A stretch of 64,000 nt of DNA from Glandiceps talaboti (taxonomy: Eukaryota; Hemichordata; Enteropneusta; Spengelidae), in NCBI RefSeq assembly GCF_964340395.1, contig NC_135559.1, forward strand, positions 3,462,501 through 3,526,500, read 5' to 3'. The position numbers and the translations under genes were made by a program. A model generated the notes under the pieces. That model saw nothing but the letters and a program-made list of their open reading frames with translations, was not told the DNA's origin and ran no database searches. Positions 19,459 to 32,555 of the stretch are shown one piece after another (within the stretch, counting starts at the first letter, position 1; each line of letters starts with the position of its first letter).

Positions 19459-22399
19459 CTGTAATATACAAGAAAAGATAAATATAAGTTTTGACATAAA
19501 CTTGGAAATTATGATAAAATAATAGACTGACATTTTTTATTTTTTTTTAGTTCTGACAGATAATACTCCTGCAATGAAACAAAATATCGTCAACATACTC
19601 TTTGTGCATACTTCAGACTATGATTAAAATTCAGAGATGAAAACACATTGTCTGGCAGAGCTATACAGCGAGTCAATCTAGAACAAAACAATGATCCTTA
19701 CATCTCAGCCTTATGACTAAACTCATAAGACATTAACTTATACACAATTTGTAACGAAATCCCGGGCCTTTAAACCTATTCAACCGCTTTCCTAGTACAC
19801 TGTTCCAGATTCATCTTTGAAATGGTTGGGTCAAACCATATTATACAGATAACTGGGGGAGGAAGGAGTTTGAAGCTAATATATTTCAGTGATATTATTA
19901 AAGTGTATCACTTTTTAAATAAAAAGTCTCAAAAATCACCATGGAAACCTGTGAAATTCTAAACTCTGCCCCTTCTTTATTAGTACTGGTTGGTTTCCCA
20001 ACATACACCACTGCATCATATAGCCAGCTGATGAGGCAAGGCAGCTGACCAAGGTTATTAATGTCATGTTATGATATATACAACAATCTGTACATAGTTA
20101 AACAAAATACAGTAATGATATGTCTAAATAAATTACCACATAATGTCACAGCTTACATATACATGTCTAGCACACTAATGACTCTCTTAAATCACTATGA
20201 CAACCGATGCGAATTATTTATAAACCCATCTAAAAAAAGTGACATGTCTGGCGCCTTGTTTGTGGTTTTACAGAAACAAAAAAATTGCTTCCAATTATAC
20301 TATATGACATAATACAACTTTAGCTATAAATTCTCTATATCCAAGGTTATGTAATTTCATATGATACATCTATTTTTATCTTTGGTCTGTTTTACCGGAA
20401 CAATATGAGTTGTAGCGGATTTTGCTGTTCTACTAGCATTATGGTTGTAAAACCCACAGCCTATTGATGGACCTATCAGTTCAATAACTATCGTGATACT
20501 GATGGATCTAAAAATAAAACACTTTACTATTAGCATTTAATAGTCTAACACATCAGATGGTACTGGAACTATACGACCATTCTGAACTACTCGATAAATA
20601 CATTTCATTTCAAAATATTTTGCTATATATAGAACAAAATATTATGAGTTTAATAAAAGGAAAATTATTGGCATGACAGAGGCATCAGTTTAAAAATACT
20701 GGTAATAACTTATACTCTAGCCTGCTTATACATATTCTTTCTGCTTATAATGCACTCCCTCATCGGTAGCCAGTAGTTACATAAGCAAACATCTGAACCT
20801 TTCAGTCAGACTAGTTATACATGTAATGTCCCCGGGAGGCGGATTACTCCTGCCTATTGGGTATATGTATATGTGCTGCCTTTTGGGATGGGGTTGTTCA
20901 CCCTTATCACTCAGATGTCACCAGTTATGTCGTTTGGTCAGGTGACATTCTACTAGAATCACCTGACAGTAGACTATAGGTGGGTGATGCTATGTATCCA
21001 CAGTCTTTGTCTTCTACAAAGATATGTTTCAACATTTTTTGTAATCATTTCTATTTATGTAAATAAATCACTTTTTATTTTACTTTATCTATACGTCTTG
21101 TTTTTCAGAAATTGTTGGCTGTATTAATAGTTTGATATCACTGATCAAATCCATCATACTATTAGTACAATGTATATATTATACCAATACTTGACCGGTG
21201 GCTAACAAGGTTAATCCCTTGAACTGCGCCATCAGATCAATATTTAACTTTACTCCTGTTCTCATAAAAGACAAGCTAACTTAATATCGACCTATAAAGT
21301 GACAAGATAACAAGATATCATCCTATTATGATATGGTTGAGAAGAACAAACACAGGCCAATTGTTATAATATTGGATTTCTTAATAAAACATTTCTGAAA
21401 ACCTAACTTTTATGGTTTTTGATAGTCTGTAAGGTATGCCGTGATGTGATTGATTCTATCATTGAATTTATGGTTTTTAGTTATCATTGAATTTATGGTT
21501 TTCATGACTAGTGTTTATTGGGTGACCAACTTCTTCCTTTAATCACACTAATACCCCCCCCCCCTCCTCCCACCCCCATTATTTGTAATAATACATGTAA
21601 CAGCACACAGTCTAGATAGTTAGAGGCCTTTGAGACCAGCCCTAGAGGTCAACTGAGTCCAACCCTTTGTTTTATCACGGATTTACAATGTATAAATCAT
21701 ACCATTGAGTTGTTGCCAGAAGTGTAACTTATTTTTATGATTAAGATCATGACAAGTAGCCAGAAGTATCCAACACAAAGTCAATGGAGAATTACTAAAA
21801 TTATACTGTAAAATTTTGACTGTTTTTATTACATACTAGCTCTTATCTACATTCTTGATCACTATAGCTAAATCTACTGTACAAATCATGGAATTACAGG
21901 TCCATTTTGGGTACAGATCAAATTTTTGGGCTGAAAAACACCTCATTCCCAACCCCTTGCTTCTATACCAGTGTATTTCATATTCACATCACTGTTTTCA
22001 AAGGATGTTTGCATACAGCATCTAGGCTTGTTGCTAGACATCATTATGTTCAGTCCAACCCAAAATTCCCACCTTTTTTTGCAAAGGAAGTTTGAACACA
22101 GCTTATTGGAATAAGGCCACAAAGTATGTATACTTCAGTCTGTCAAACCTGTTTTCTTTTATTACAAGTATCTAACAATCAAGGAAGTTATTGGTTTGAG
22201 CAGCTGCTGAGTGATAAAAAGTTGCGAGTTCCTGTACCTCTTGTGTCTTCTAAGAATCAGGAAACACATTAAATAAATGAACTGAAAAGTATACATTCCT
22301 TTTCATTACCCACCACCGATCACATTTCACTACACAACCACATCCTTCACCTTTCCATTGACAAACACATTACAATCAAACAAAATCCAAATTACTTCT
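19459..22399. other. Probable glypican 5' intron, no gene supported
   Basis: No exon with the expected Cys-Cys glypican N-terminal motif was found. A MITE family B end occurs at 21425-21443 (TAGTCTGTAAGGTATGCCG). A C run and CCTCC tract lies near 21553. Confidence 0.45.
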
Positions 22400-23880
22400 T
22401 ACATCTGATACTATCCACCTCATACTGTTTACTTTCCTTCTCAAAACAGTTCCTATTTACATTTAGTAAATGTTAGCAGTAAATTATACATGGGTAAGTC
22501 ATAAAATATATATACATTATTCTATTCAAAAGTATCATCACAGTCTGTTCTATGATAGTCTGGATGCCAACATGGTTTCTAAAGTAAACTATGCGAGTGG
22601 AGGTATAAATGGTAATGATACTGTATAGGAACTAGACTGTGAGTGGAGGTGTAAATGGTAATGATACTGTATAGGAACTAGACTATGTGAGTGGAGGTGT
22701 AAATGGTAATGATACTGTATAGGAACTAGACTAGTTCTATGTAGGGGGTAACGATTTACTTACACTCTAAGGTACATCTTCTTTTTTTGTATTTAATAAT
22801 GTTTTTATTGGGATTATTACAAAAATACAACTCTTTCCATGGATGGAAATCTTTTACGTTTTGTATCTGAAAACTTTTCTTAAGTTATCAATTTCAAAAA
22901 CTGTCCCCATTTCTTAATTTGTGCATTTAATTTACGTTTACGAAACTCTACACTCTGAATATTTTGTAAGTATTTCCCTGAGATGAAAATTAGAAAAGAA
23001 CTTCATCTTTTTTTCATCTTTCACTGTTTATTTTTCCTTTTGTATTTGAATGTTAGTGGTAAATTATAAATGGGTGGGTACTAAAAATATACAATAAGTT
23101 ATTACAAAGCATCAACACAGCTATGCTCCAAGAGGTAAAAGATTTACTCATGCACCCACCTTAGATCTTTATCCCCAAGATAGAAATTATAAAACCTTTT
23201 TTCTCATTTTTCTGTTTATTTTTCCTTTGGTATTTAAACCTTAAATAGTAAATTATACAAGGGTATTTAAATAAATACACATTAATGTATTGCAAAGTAT
23301 CACCACAGCCAGTTCTAAGAACTAAATTGTTCACTTACATACCCAAGTTAGATCTCTTTTCCCAAGATGAAAATTACAAGTATAACTTTTTTCCAATTAC
23401 CTCTGTTTATTTTTCCTTTGGTATTTGAATGTGACAGGTAAATTATATACAAATATTGGTTCAAGTATTCTGAGAAACATGAAATAGCAAATAAAACTGC
23501 TGTTTTTCATTTTTCTGTTTACTTTTTCTATAAAATCCTTTGATCTAAGATAGTACAGTATACACAAGTGCTGTCATATCAGAGTTCCATTTTATTCCCA
23601 AGATGAAACCTAATGAGAAAAAAAATTATTTTGGATTTTTCCCTGCATTTTATTGTTGACATTAATTTCTACTCTCAAATCTGTAAATGTACTATACAGA
23701 TATAAATCAAAATCTACAAGTTTGTACCATTAGTCATTAGCATCGACTTCGTGTTGCCATTCTTGATGCAAAAAGTAAAGTGTTTTTCATTTTCCTGTGT
23801 TTACTTCTCATTCAAAAGCTCTCCGACCTTTGACTATGAGAGATAAATTATGTATAAATACTGTCATAATTATCAGTGAA
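22400..23880 (+). repeat. Large-unit degenerate tandem repeat, ~180-220 bp
   Basis: Recurring blocks are TTTTTCTGTTTATTTTTCCT, TTTGGTATTTGAATGTTAG, AAATTATACATGGGTA, AAGTATCACCACAG and CCCAAGATGAAAATTA. Six or seven units are recognisable. The first is split by a MITE family A insertion at 22556. Confidence 0.8.
22556..22733 (+). mobile_element. MITE family A with internal triplication, 178 bp
   Basis: It starts TAGTCTGGATGCC and ends AGACTA. A 46-48 bp block (GAGTGGAGGTGTAAATGGTA and on to GGAACTAGACT) is present three times at 22595, 22641 and 22689. GTTCTATG occurs on both sides, an 8-bp target duplication (one extra A on the left). Confidence 0.85.
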
Positions 23881-24547
23881 TGTTTGTATTCAAAATATCA
23901 AAATTAAAACTGTTATTTGCTATGTCTGAAGTAAATCAATAACTTTAAAAACTTTGTAGATAAACTTGTTATTCTCTTTCTTGGCAGTCAAAACTGATGA
24001 ATCATTTTACTGTTTTTGTCAACAACAAAAGAACAATGGGGTTGTATAAAGAGATAAAAGGCCACATATAAAACAGGACTACGAGAGAAAAATAAAACAT
24101 GTTTTTTATGAACAGTTCTTTATAAATAGTTCATGAAAGGTTATGGAATGTATGCAATACATAACTTTAAATGTATGTTCCTATAGTCAAGCATTGCAAA
24201 AAGACAGTAATTGGGTAACAAATAAATGGGAACAGTCTACCACTACTGCATAGCCCTGTATTCAGGTATTGGCCACGTTAAGCTTACACCAACATTGCAC
24301 GCAGTGGTGTCTGGTACATACAAAATCTGAAAATTGCCTTTTAAGAACAAATTTATGCAATCTAAGAAGATGCATGACAAACTCTACATGAATAACTAGC
24401 TATAGTGTCGTGAAGGTGCATGCAAAATCCACATCATACCAGTTACAAAATAGAAGAAGGTGTATGCTAAGTGCTAGCTAATGTGTATGAATAAATAAGT
24501 TTAGCACTGGATGACGATGATTGGACTCTACAGGTCTCAAAATATAC

Positions 24548-24999
24548 TAGTCTGTAAGATACGGTATGTCGGGGCACCACATTGAAAAGTCGGCTGATAT
24601 GGTAATATATGATACAAAGTATCTTAAAAGGGCATTACGACTCAAAATTATCTTTACAGGATGATACAACATAACGTATCTTTACAGGGCGATACGACAT
24701 AACTATCTTTACAGGGCGATACGACATAACGTATCTTTACAGGGCGGTACGACATAACGTATCTTCACAGGGTGATACGACATAACATATCTTTACAGGG
24801 CGATACGACATAACATATCTTTACAGGGCGATACGACATAACGTATCTTTACAGGGCGATACAACATAACATATCTTTACAGGGCGATACGACATAACAT
24901 ATCTTTACAGGGCAATACGACATAACATATCTTTACAGGGCGATACAACATAACATATCTTTACAGGGCGATACAACATAACATATCTTTACAAGTCTA
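24548..24999 (+). mobile_element. MITE family B copy expanded into a 28-bp satellite
   Basis: The left end reads TAGTCTGTAAGATACGGTAT and the right end ATCTTTACAAGTCTA, the two ends of a family B element. Between them lie 12 units of 28 bp (ACGACATAACGTATCTTTAC plus AGGGCGAT) from 24670 to 24993, preceded by two or three decayed units. The unit contains GTATCTTTACAG, a near copy of the family B terminal GTATCTTACAG, so the satellite probably grew from the transposon end. Confidence 0.85.
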
Positions 25000-25619
25000 G
25001 GAGTACACCATACACTCTCAAATAGATAACTTTTATCATTGGAATGTAGCTGTGTCTCTCTAGTATCAAATGTATTCTATACAACATTCTGATAGTCATA
25101 TTCTATCTAATATAGTAATAAATCAAATTGCATGTACTGGTATCTCAGCATTCTACATGTGTACTCTGTCTGAAGTATGCGGTATAATTTGTTGGCAATT
25201 TATAGCATCTGTAATTCTTGTTATACAGTAGCATATCATACTGTTTTTTACTTTGTGTTGTACTTTGACCTTTGAAGCCCTGTACCTGCAAAGAACATGT
25301 AAACTACATGGAAAACTACACGTACATACAAACAGTTTAAAGTATTGTAAAGTTCACACAAAGTCAAACATCTTTTCATTTTTTTCTCATTGACAACTTC
25401 TATAACTGATAAGCCAAACTATGAAGCCAGAAGAACATATATATTACCGCAGTAACCATCATAAAATAATTTTAGATTTAGATTATAGATTTATGGTGCA
25501 TATGATAATGATAATTTTTAGAGGATTTTTTTTCCATACTGTGGTCAAATTCCTCAAAATGTTTTATAATTCTCACCCCTGGAATAGATTGAATAACTTT
25601 TTTTATGTGATTATGTTTT

Positions 25620-25701
25620 CATGGTACCTAGTCCGGATGCCAATTGTGAGTGAAGGTATAAATAATAACGATACTGTATAGGAACTAGACTACATGGTAC
25701 C
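25620..25701 (+). mobile_element. MITE family A, 64 bp, with 9-bp target duplication
   Basis: The element 25629-25692 (TAGTCCGGATGCC to AACTAGACTA) is flanked on both sides by CATGGTACC. Confidence 0.88.
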
Positions 25702-25712
25702 AAGCATGATCA

Positions 25713-25832
25713 GGTTTTCAGTAAGGTACACCGTGACAAGGCGCCCTCACACATCGACCAACCCCTCCTCTCTATGAGAGGAGGCTGGTGAGGGGCGGAA
25801 CATCACGATGTATCTTACAGTCTAGGTTTTCA
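25713..25832 (+). mobile_element. MITE family B, 104 bp, with 8-bp target duplication
   Basis: GGTTTTCA flanks the element 25721-25824 on both sides. The right end is GTATCTTACAGTCTA; the left end lacks the first bases and begins GTAAGGTACACC. An internal hairpin is formed by CCTCCTCTC / GAGAGGAGG. Confidence 0.88.
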
Positions 25833-26926
25833 GCTGCTCTTTTATAGGTTGGGACATATTCTTGTAAAGTGGTATACAGTATGAATCGATGTGCTTAGTG
25901 TGTCTAGATTTTCATTTATTGTTCAATCTTTCCACGGATGCACAATATTTTCAGTACTTGACATAAATATATTTTATTACCTGCTAACATACTGTTATTT
26001 TATGATGATGTGAGTTTATTGCTGCAACTGTCACACCATGAGATCTAATCACTAGCCGACCCCAAGAGACATGATATCCATGGGTCGTCATACTCACCCA
26101 GTAAACAGACTCTCCAGTACTCAACTTTTACATTTCTAATGTTAAACATTTAGACATCACTTGGTGAACTAGCCATATAAATATACGTTTTTGTAATGAG
26201 TAAAGATATGAACTACAAATATTTATATCATATTTAATATTTATTTAATATCTCATATCTTCAGTCCCTATTTCCTAGCAGTATGGTGTATGTAATACTT
26301 TATATAATGTATCTACCAGATGTACAATAATCCATAGACCATACTGTCTAGTCATATGCAGACCTTAGTCATCATCTGAAAACATCTGTCTTTCTGAAGA
26401 ATTTCTATCGTTCAATGGATGGAAAAATAGACTATTAATTCTAGGCTGTGTTATGATCTCCATCGAGGACAATCTCTTACTCAAGGGAAATTACACAGTA
26501 CTCATAGGACACCATTATGGAAGTTACTTCTATTACAATTTGTAAGCCATACTGAATTCAAGTTAAGCCATGCTGTCCATTGGGTACCATATCATGTTGT
26601 AGCACGAAATGACAATATGGTTTTTGTGGCCAATGATAATCATAGCTTGGTAGCAATGCATCAATACGACTTACAAGTCTAGATATGTTTAGATGCTGGT
26701 AAAACCAGTCATGCATTAAATCACATCAATCTTTGACAAAAGATTTCACCACTTTATATACATTTCAATACTGGTACTATACAACCAAGCTATAAATGAA
26801 TGGAAACTTGAAAGAAACTACAAGGTTATTCTGTTTGGATTCCAAAGCTAAGGACAATCTTACTAAGTCTGTATTAAAGATACAGACATTTGTACCACAC
26901 TATCAGGGTAGTAAGGTATTGTTTAT
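25833..26926. other. Unassigned AT-rich DNA
   Basis: No supported gene or clear repeat. It ends at the piggyBac-like element. Confidence 0.45.
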
Positions 26927-27130
26927 CCCTTTCATTCCTAGAGACGACATTGGAATAAATAGAAACTTGATTGTAAGAACATTTACTAAAATTTAAGAAT
27001 ATAACTTCATTGGGAAGTAATATTTCTTGAATTCTGGTCTAAAATAAAGTTGATCTTTTTCCAAAAATTACAGAGAAATAAGAATTTTTGTTCAAAAATT
27101 TTGGCGGGAACGTTTCTAGTCCTGAAAGGG
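26927..27130 (-). mobile_element. piggyBac-like MITE, ~204 bp, copy 1
   Basis: The ends are CCCTTTCATTCCTAG and CTAGTCCTGAAAGGG. It is an inverted copy of 38983-39185, which has intact TTAA on both sides; here the flanks are decayed (TTTA-like and TTAT). Directly adjoining it at 27131 is a truncated family A MITE. Confidence 0.8.
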
Positions 27131-27180
27131 TTATACCTCCACTCACAGTTAGAGACCACGTTGGCATCCAGACTGTACTA
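27131..27180 (-). mobile_element. MITE family A, truncated
   Basis: TATACCTCCACTCACAG and GTTGGCATCCAGACT are the reverse complement of the family A body and 5' end. The AACTAGACTA end is missing where it abuts the piggyBac-like element. Confidence 0.7.
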
Positions 27181-27826
27181 CTATCAGGGCTGAACAACAT
27201 GTCATATCTTCAGTCTAAATCTTGCTGTGATATTACAATATTACAAGCACTTTAGTCTATAGATATATTTATTTATACATATTACACAAATAGATGTTAC
27301 TGTCAAACTCAATCCATTATTTTAAAGACCTAGTATCCAGTTCTTTTGGTCGTCATACTGTAGTTGAACTGATCCGTTTACGAGTTGTATTTAACAAATT
27401 CACAACTTTCATTTTTTTTGCAAAACTGTGGTCCTTCTGAAGTAAGGAGTTAGCATCATAGATTATTGAATACACATGATATCTGTCTTTGGTCACAAGG
27501 ACAACTCTATCTGCATGCGCCAGCACGCATGATAGAGGAACTCTGTATTTTGTACATTACACCATTCCGCCTACAGGCCAGGATAGGCCTGAGTCACCAA
27601 GTACTAAGAATGGTCGTCAACCCACATTGTGTTTCTATTGTTATAAGGCTGTAATTTACAAGTCAATGTTATCAGTGTACACCTTACACATACCATGAAG
27701 GAGGTACAAACATTCCAAGAATTCATATCAAAGACAAGGTCATACGGCTACTTTATGTACAGGAACTACACACTGGTGGACATCACATTCTACTTATTAT
27801 AAGGAACATTATCCCATATTTTTATT

Positions 27827-27899
27827 AACAGTATCGTTACGATTTATACCTCCACTCACAGTCTATGTGGTTAGAACCACAGGCTGGTCATCCAGACTC
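27827..27899 (-). mobile_element. MITE family A, degraded copy
   Basis: AGTATCGTTACGATTTATAC, CTCCACTCACAG and CATCCAGACT match the family in reverse orientation. Both outer ends are damaged. Bases 27181-28740 are otherwise unassigned. Confidence 0.65.
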
Positions 27900-28743
27900 G
27901 AGTTGTGTATGTATAAGAACTACGTGTACAAGGTGGTTGGTAGGGAAGATCACATCTACTTTAGGGGACGCTGTCACACACCTTTACCCACTCTCCCAAC
28001 AACTCTCATCCTACAACCATATCACATTTGCCTTTCTAATCTCTGTCTACGTACTGTGTTTCACTTTACAGTACAAGAACTATGAACTGATGACATCCAT
28101 ATTCTTTGGTCAAACCATTTCACTTGTTAACAGACCACATCTCAGAGAGATACAACTATAAAATACTTTAAAATCACAGAAAAATAAACAAAAAGACATT
28201 TCATAAAAAGATACAACATTTACTATAAATGTACGAATTGAATACAAAATTGACTTATACCGTAAGTGCGCATTCATTGTTTTTTAGTTATTGCGAAAGG
28301 TGTGTAAATATTTCATGATGTGGACGTGTGGCTTGCCACACGACGATGTTTTGCTCATGTATAGTTACCTAGTAATCAGTGATGTGTTTATGAACTAGTT
28401 AAATACCAGGTCACAGAATGTACTCTAAACTAGGACAACTTGTACAGGTGTTATTATAGGTCACACTTCTGTGTTCTAGGAGTATATTTGATGCCATTTG
28501 TTTGACACTAGGGCCACTATTTGTATACACATCTTTTTATTTATCTATTTATTTGCAATTTACAGATAGGAGTAGCAGGTCACAACGTCCTTGGAACTGT
28601 CTTTTCATCCACAATTCATTAAATGTAGTTATTTTTTAAAAGGTATTTCTCTGTGTACACTGTCTTTTAATAAGGGACAAGCAGAATTTACAGCAGTCGC
28701 AGGGGGGAGGGGATTGCTGAGGAGAAAATATTTTGGTCAACAT

Positions 28744-28895
28744 TTTGTCTAGTACCAGTACCAGAGATCTGTACAGGAGTAGTTTTGCAACAAAACAGCA
28801 AAGTGCACAGAAAATGCAAGCATCTAGTACCAGTACCACAGAGGAAGAAATCTGTACAGGAGTAGTTTCGCAACAATTTGTACAGCAAAGTGAAC
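28744..28895 (+). repeat. Two-copy direct repeat, 75-bp period
   Basis: CTAGTACCAGTACCA occurs at 28749 and 28824. TCTGTACAGGAGTAGTTT and GCAAAGTG follow in both copies. Confidence 0.88.
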
Positions 28896-29284
28896 AGTAG
28901 CAGCCAATTACTAATACTTTCAGTTTAGACCATTCAACTGACTGCAGGCTACAACATAAGTGTTTAACATTAGATGTGCACTGTTTTCAGTCTCTAGGTA
29001 GCACTGCTACTCTATTGGTAGTAAGTATACACTGCCCTATACACACCTAAGTAACAACCAACTGTTACACTTTAAACATACATAAACACATGTTGAAGGA
29101 GGTGCTGGAAGTTGTTAAATCAACACTGATTACAACTACATTGTAATGGTAGCCACCATACTGTTGACAATTATTCACCTCTATAATTCATAAATTTATA
29201 TGTATGGATTCATAATCAATTTTGTGTGAAAATGTGTCATTTTACAACACTTGTATTGATTTAGGTATTATGGAATTAAAAAAT

Positions 29285-29860
29285 TGATTTATTTTATGGA
29301 ATTTTTCTTTGTATTACGACACCGCAAGATTATTTTTTCAATAGGTGTTATGGAATCAAATACTAGATTCCCATTTAAAGTTTCTTCTTGTCATTGTAAG
29401 GGATTTCTCTCTGTATTACGACACCAGCAAGATTATTTTTTCTATAGGTGTTATGGAATCAAATACTAGATTCCCATTTAAAGTTTCTTCTTGTCATTTT
29501 AAGGGATTCTCTTTGTATTACGACACCAGCAAGATTATTTTTTCTATAGATGGAATGAAATGCATTATTTCAAATTCAAGTTTATTTAATCAATTTCTCA
29601 CAGTTCTCTTTGTATGGTGATGTGGGCAAGATTATTTTTTTCTATAGGTATTACAGAATCAAATACATTATTTCCACTAAAAGTTTCTTTTTTTGTCATT
29701 TTAAGGGATTTTTCTCTGTATTATAACACCGGCAAGATTATTTTTTTCTATAGATGTTATGGAATCAAATACATTATTTTCTTAAAGTCTATTTTTGTCA
29801 TTTTCGGGCATTTCTCTTTGTATTATGACAAAGTCAAGATTATTTTTTTTCTTAATGCTC
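29285..29860 (+). repeat. Minisatellite, 97-106 bp unit, 6 copies
   Basis: AAGATTATTTTTTC recurs at 29326, 29429, 29531, 29628, 29734 and 29836. Each unit also carries TTATGGAATCAAATAC and TTAAGGGATTTCTCT. The open frames here follow the repeat and are not taken as genes. Confidence 0.92.
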
Positions 29861-30774
29861 CGAAAATTTGTTCACTGTTTTTTCTTTCACTATTTTCTTT
29901 CCCCCGCAGGCACGATCTTAGTGAAAGTCCATGTTACAAAAAAATGTTGGTGCAAACTGACACTTGACATATCAGATAATATCCCATAAAATGTTTTCCT
30001 TGTCAAATCGATTGCAACGTCCTAATTGGGCATGAAAACATACCAAAATGTTTGAATAGCTCACACCATATTCAAATATTTGAATTCAAATTATAGAAAT
30101 GCATAGTTCTCTACGTTGCATAAAATCAGCATTTATTTACATTTTTAAATACTTTATTATATAATATTAAAATACTTGTATTTCACTAAAATCAAAGCCC
30201 ATAATTAACCTGCCATATTTCTGTTAAGCTTATCACGGAATATTGAAATTCTAGTATTTTTTCTACTTACTAACATACTTATAAAAACACAAATGACAAC
30301 TTGATGGCCTGAATCATAGACCCTCCACCTATGCTTGAATCAAACTCAAAAAGTTCTGAAATTCTGACTAGCCTTCATCTGTTGATCAAATTTTTTCACA
30401 GAATGTATTGATAAGATGAGTCGTATCTGTACACACTGAATAGTCACTTGCAAAAATACTGGAAGACATCTTTGAGTCGAACAGCTGAATGAACTAAATG
30501 TAACACTGGCTGTAAATCTGTCAAATATGGACAAGTCTCTCTACAGCCTAGTAAACAATTACTGAATAAAGCCACAAACAGTAGAAATTACATTCTTACT
30601 AACGTCTACATATTGTGTCATTGTAAAACTATTTTTCCCATGAGAACACAGACGTGAGGTTGTCAGGGGTGGCATCCTTTCACTTAATATTATTTCCAAC
30701 TAATAGAGCATGATCGTTCGTGTTTTCAACAACCACTACAAATCTGGACAATAATAACCCCTTACAGTTTGCCA
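29861..30774. other. Unassigned AT-rich DNA
   Basis: No supported feature was found. Confidence 0.45.
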
Positions 30775-31110
30775 TAGTCTAGATGTTATCCATGGCTTCA
30801 AAAATATCTATCTATCTATCTATCTATCTATCTCTCTATCTCTCTCTCTCTCTTCATCACATCTAACTCAACGAGAAACCATGAACAAAAGTTGATCATG
30901 CAAATGAGTATAAACCCTCAACTTAGAATGATGTAAACAATGTAAAAGTAACTGATCTGACAAATATACCATATTTGGACATAGTAACTGCCCCAAATAA
31001 ACATATTTATTGGTCATTATTCTGTGATTAATTAACAAAGACATGATGTTAATGACTGTGTGGGTGGCTTCGTTCGAATTTGAAGTTTCATCTCAGGACC
31101 TCACTGAGCT
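30775..31110 (+). mobile_element. Relative of long family A element, with (ATCT)n
   Basis: It begins TAGTCTAGATG and then has a pure (ATCT)n and CT-rich run at 30807-30855. From about 30955, TGACAAATATACCATAT, AATTAACAAAGACATGATGT and AATGACTGTGTGGGTGGCT match 43998-44095 of the long family A element. The right end is not clear. Confidence 0.65.
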
Positions 31111-31217
31111 AGACATGAGAAGAAATTCAAAACTACACATAGCCCCTATACTATCTCTACCATGATGGCAACATGTAAATGTTACAAAAACATACTACCT
31201 GGGGGAAATGAACTTTC

Positions 31218-31469
31218 AATAGGGAACTTGCAAACCCGCCAGGTTGAATGTTGCATCATGGGAAATGTGATAATAAATACTAATCAATTAGCATTGTAAA
31301 CAATAATGTTACATTGTTTATAACCAGGAATGATCAATTCATAGTTACCCTGATCTGTGTGGGAGGATAATTTTATCAGTAGCTCCAGATTAGGTATTAC
31401 GATAACCACAGATAATCCCATAGTCCTTTGCATCTGAGCATGCTCAGTTTGGATTGCAAGTTCCCTATT
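31218..31469 (+). mobile_element. MITE family D, 252 bp, copy 1
   Basis: It begins AATAGGGAACTTGCAA and ends TTGCAAGTTCCCTATT, an exact 16-bp terminal inverted repeat. It is homologous along its whole length to 62168-62419 in opposite orientation; both copies are 252 bp. Confidence 0.92.
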
Positions 31470-32276
31470 CACTCAATATGTATGGAGACATGATTTCTAA
31501 ACAGTTCTGAACCTTGCCTCACTCTATTTCAATTTTTTTATATTTGATATTTAAACTGATTCTTCACTGTTAAAATGAACTCCTTAGTACTTTATATTTA
31601 TAGTCTAGTAACCAGTGTGGTAACCCCAAGAGAATGTTATCCTCCTATAAAGACAATAAATTCCACTATTAGATTATTGATCATTAATATTAAGCCATAT
31701 ATTCTATGGACTGCATATCCACAAATATTTGTACTGTATAAAAATCACTCAAAGTGAATGAAATGTGTGTGACAAAGTGTGGCTAAAAATATCAAAATGA
31801 AATTCAAAGATAAATAAAATCTAGGACAACACTGTGAAGTAGCTCTGAAACTTTAAGTGAATGTTCCTTTTTTATTTCAGCGCAAGATTAACCTGCGTTT
31901 CTTTGTGGGAATGTTTAAGCAATATCCCATCTCTTAAGTGCATGGAAGTAATTACAAGGTAAATGTTTTGACTATCAATTTCTATTCTACTGTATTTACT
32001 CAGGAGAGATTGAAGGCTATTTTGGGTTTATGTTTTGTTTACTGAACTTATTAAACTAAAATTATTTACTGATTTACAAATTTATACACGTTTCTACTCC
32101 TTTTATTGTAAATTAATTTGTAAAGGAAATGGTAACAATATTATATTATGTGCATGTAACGCATGTCAAGAAGTTGTAATTTTCAAAGTACAGACATACT
32201 TGCATATTGGTATGTATGTACATTAAACATACATGTACATTTGTATATGTATCTAGTATATATGTGTACACACACA
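31470..32276. other. Unassigned AT-rich DNA
   Basis: No supported gene or repeat. Confidence 0.45.
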
Positions 32277-32555
32277 TTTGATATGCATTCATCCATCCAT
32301 CCATCCATCTATTCATACACGCACCCATGTATACATACATACATACATACATACATACATACATACATACATACATACATACATACATACATACATACAT
32401 ACCCACCCACCCACATACATACATACCCACCCACCCACGCATGCAGCATGCATACATGCACACATGCACACACACACACACACACACATACATACACACA
32501 CACACACACACATACACACACACACACACACACATACATACACAAACACACATCT
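32277..32555 (+). repeat. Composite microsatellite
   Basis: In order: (CATC)n, a pure (ATAC)n run of about 75 bp, (CCCA)n blocks, a GCATGCAGCATGCATACATG patch, then long (CA)n with ATACA interruptions. All six frames stay open, producing false ORFs of Tyr-Ile-His-Thr or Cys-Val. Confidence 0.95.

Noticed and set aside
24603-24999. CRISPR-like 28-bp periodicity
   Set aside because: Units are head to tail with no spacers; this is a satellite inside a MITE.
29284-29989. Overlapping frames of 61-117 residues with Tyr-Tyr-Asp-Thr repeats
   Set aside because: They come from the ~103-bp minisatellite and change frame between units.
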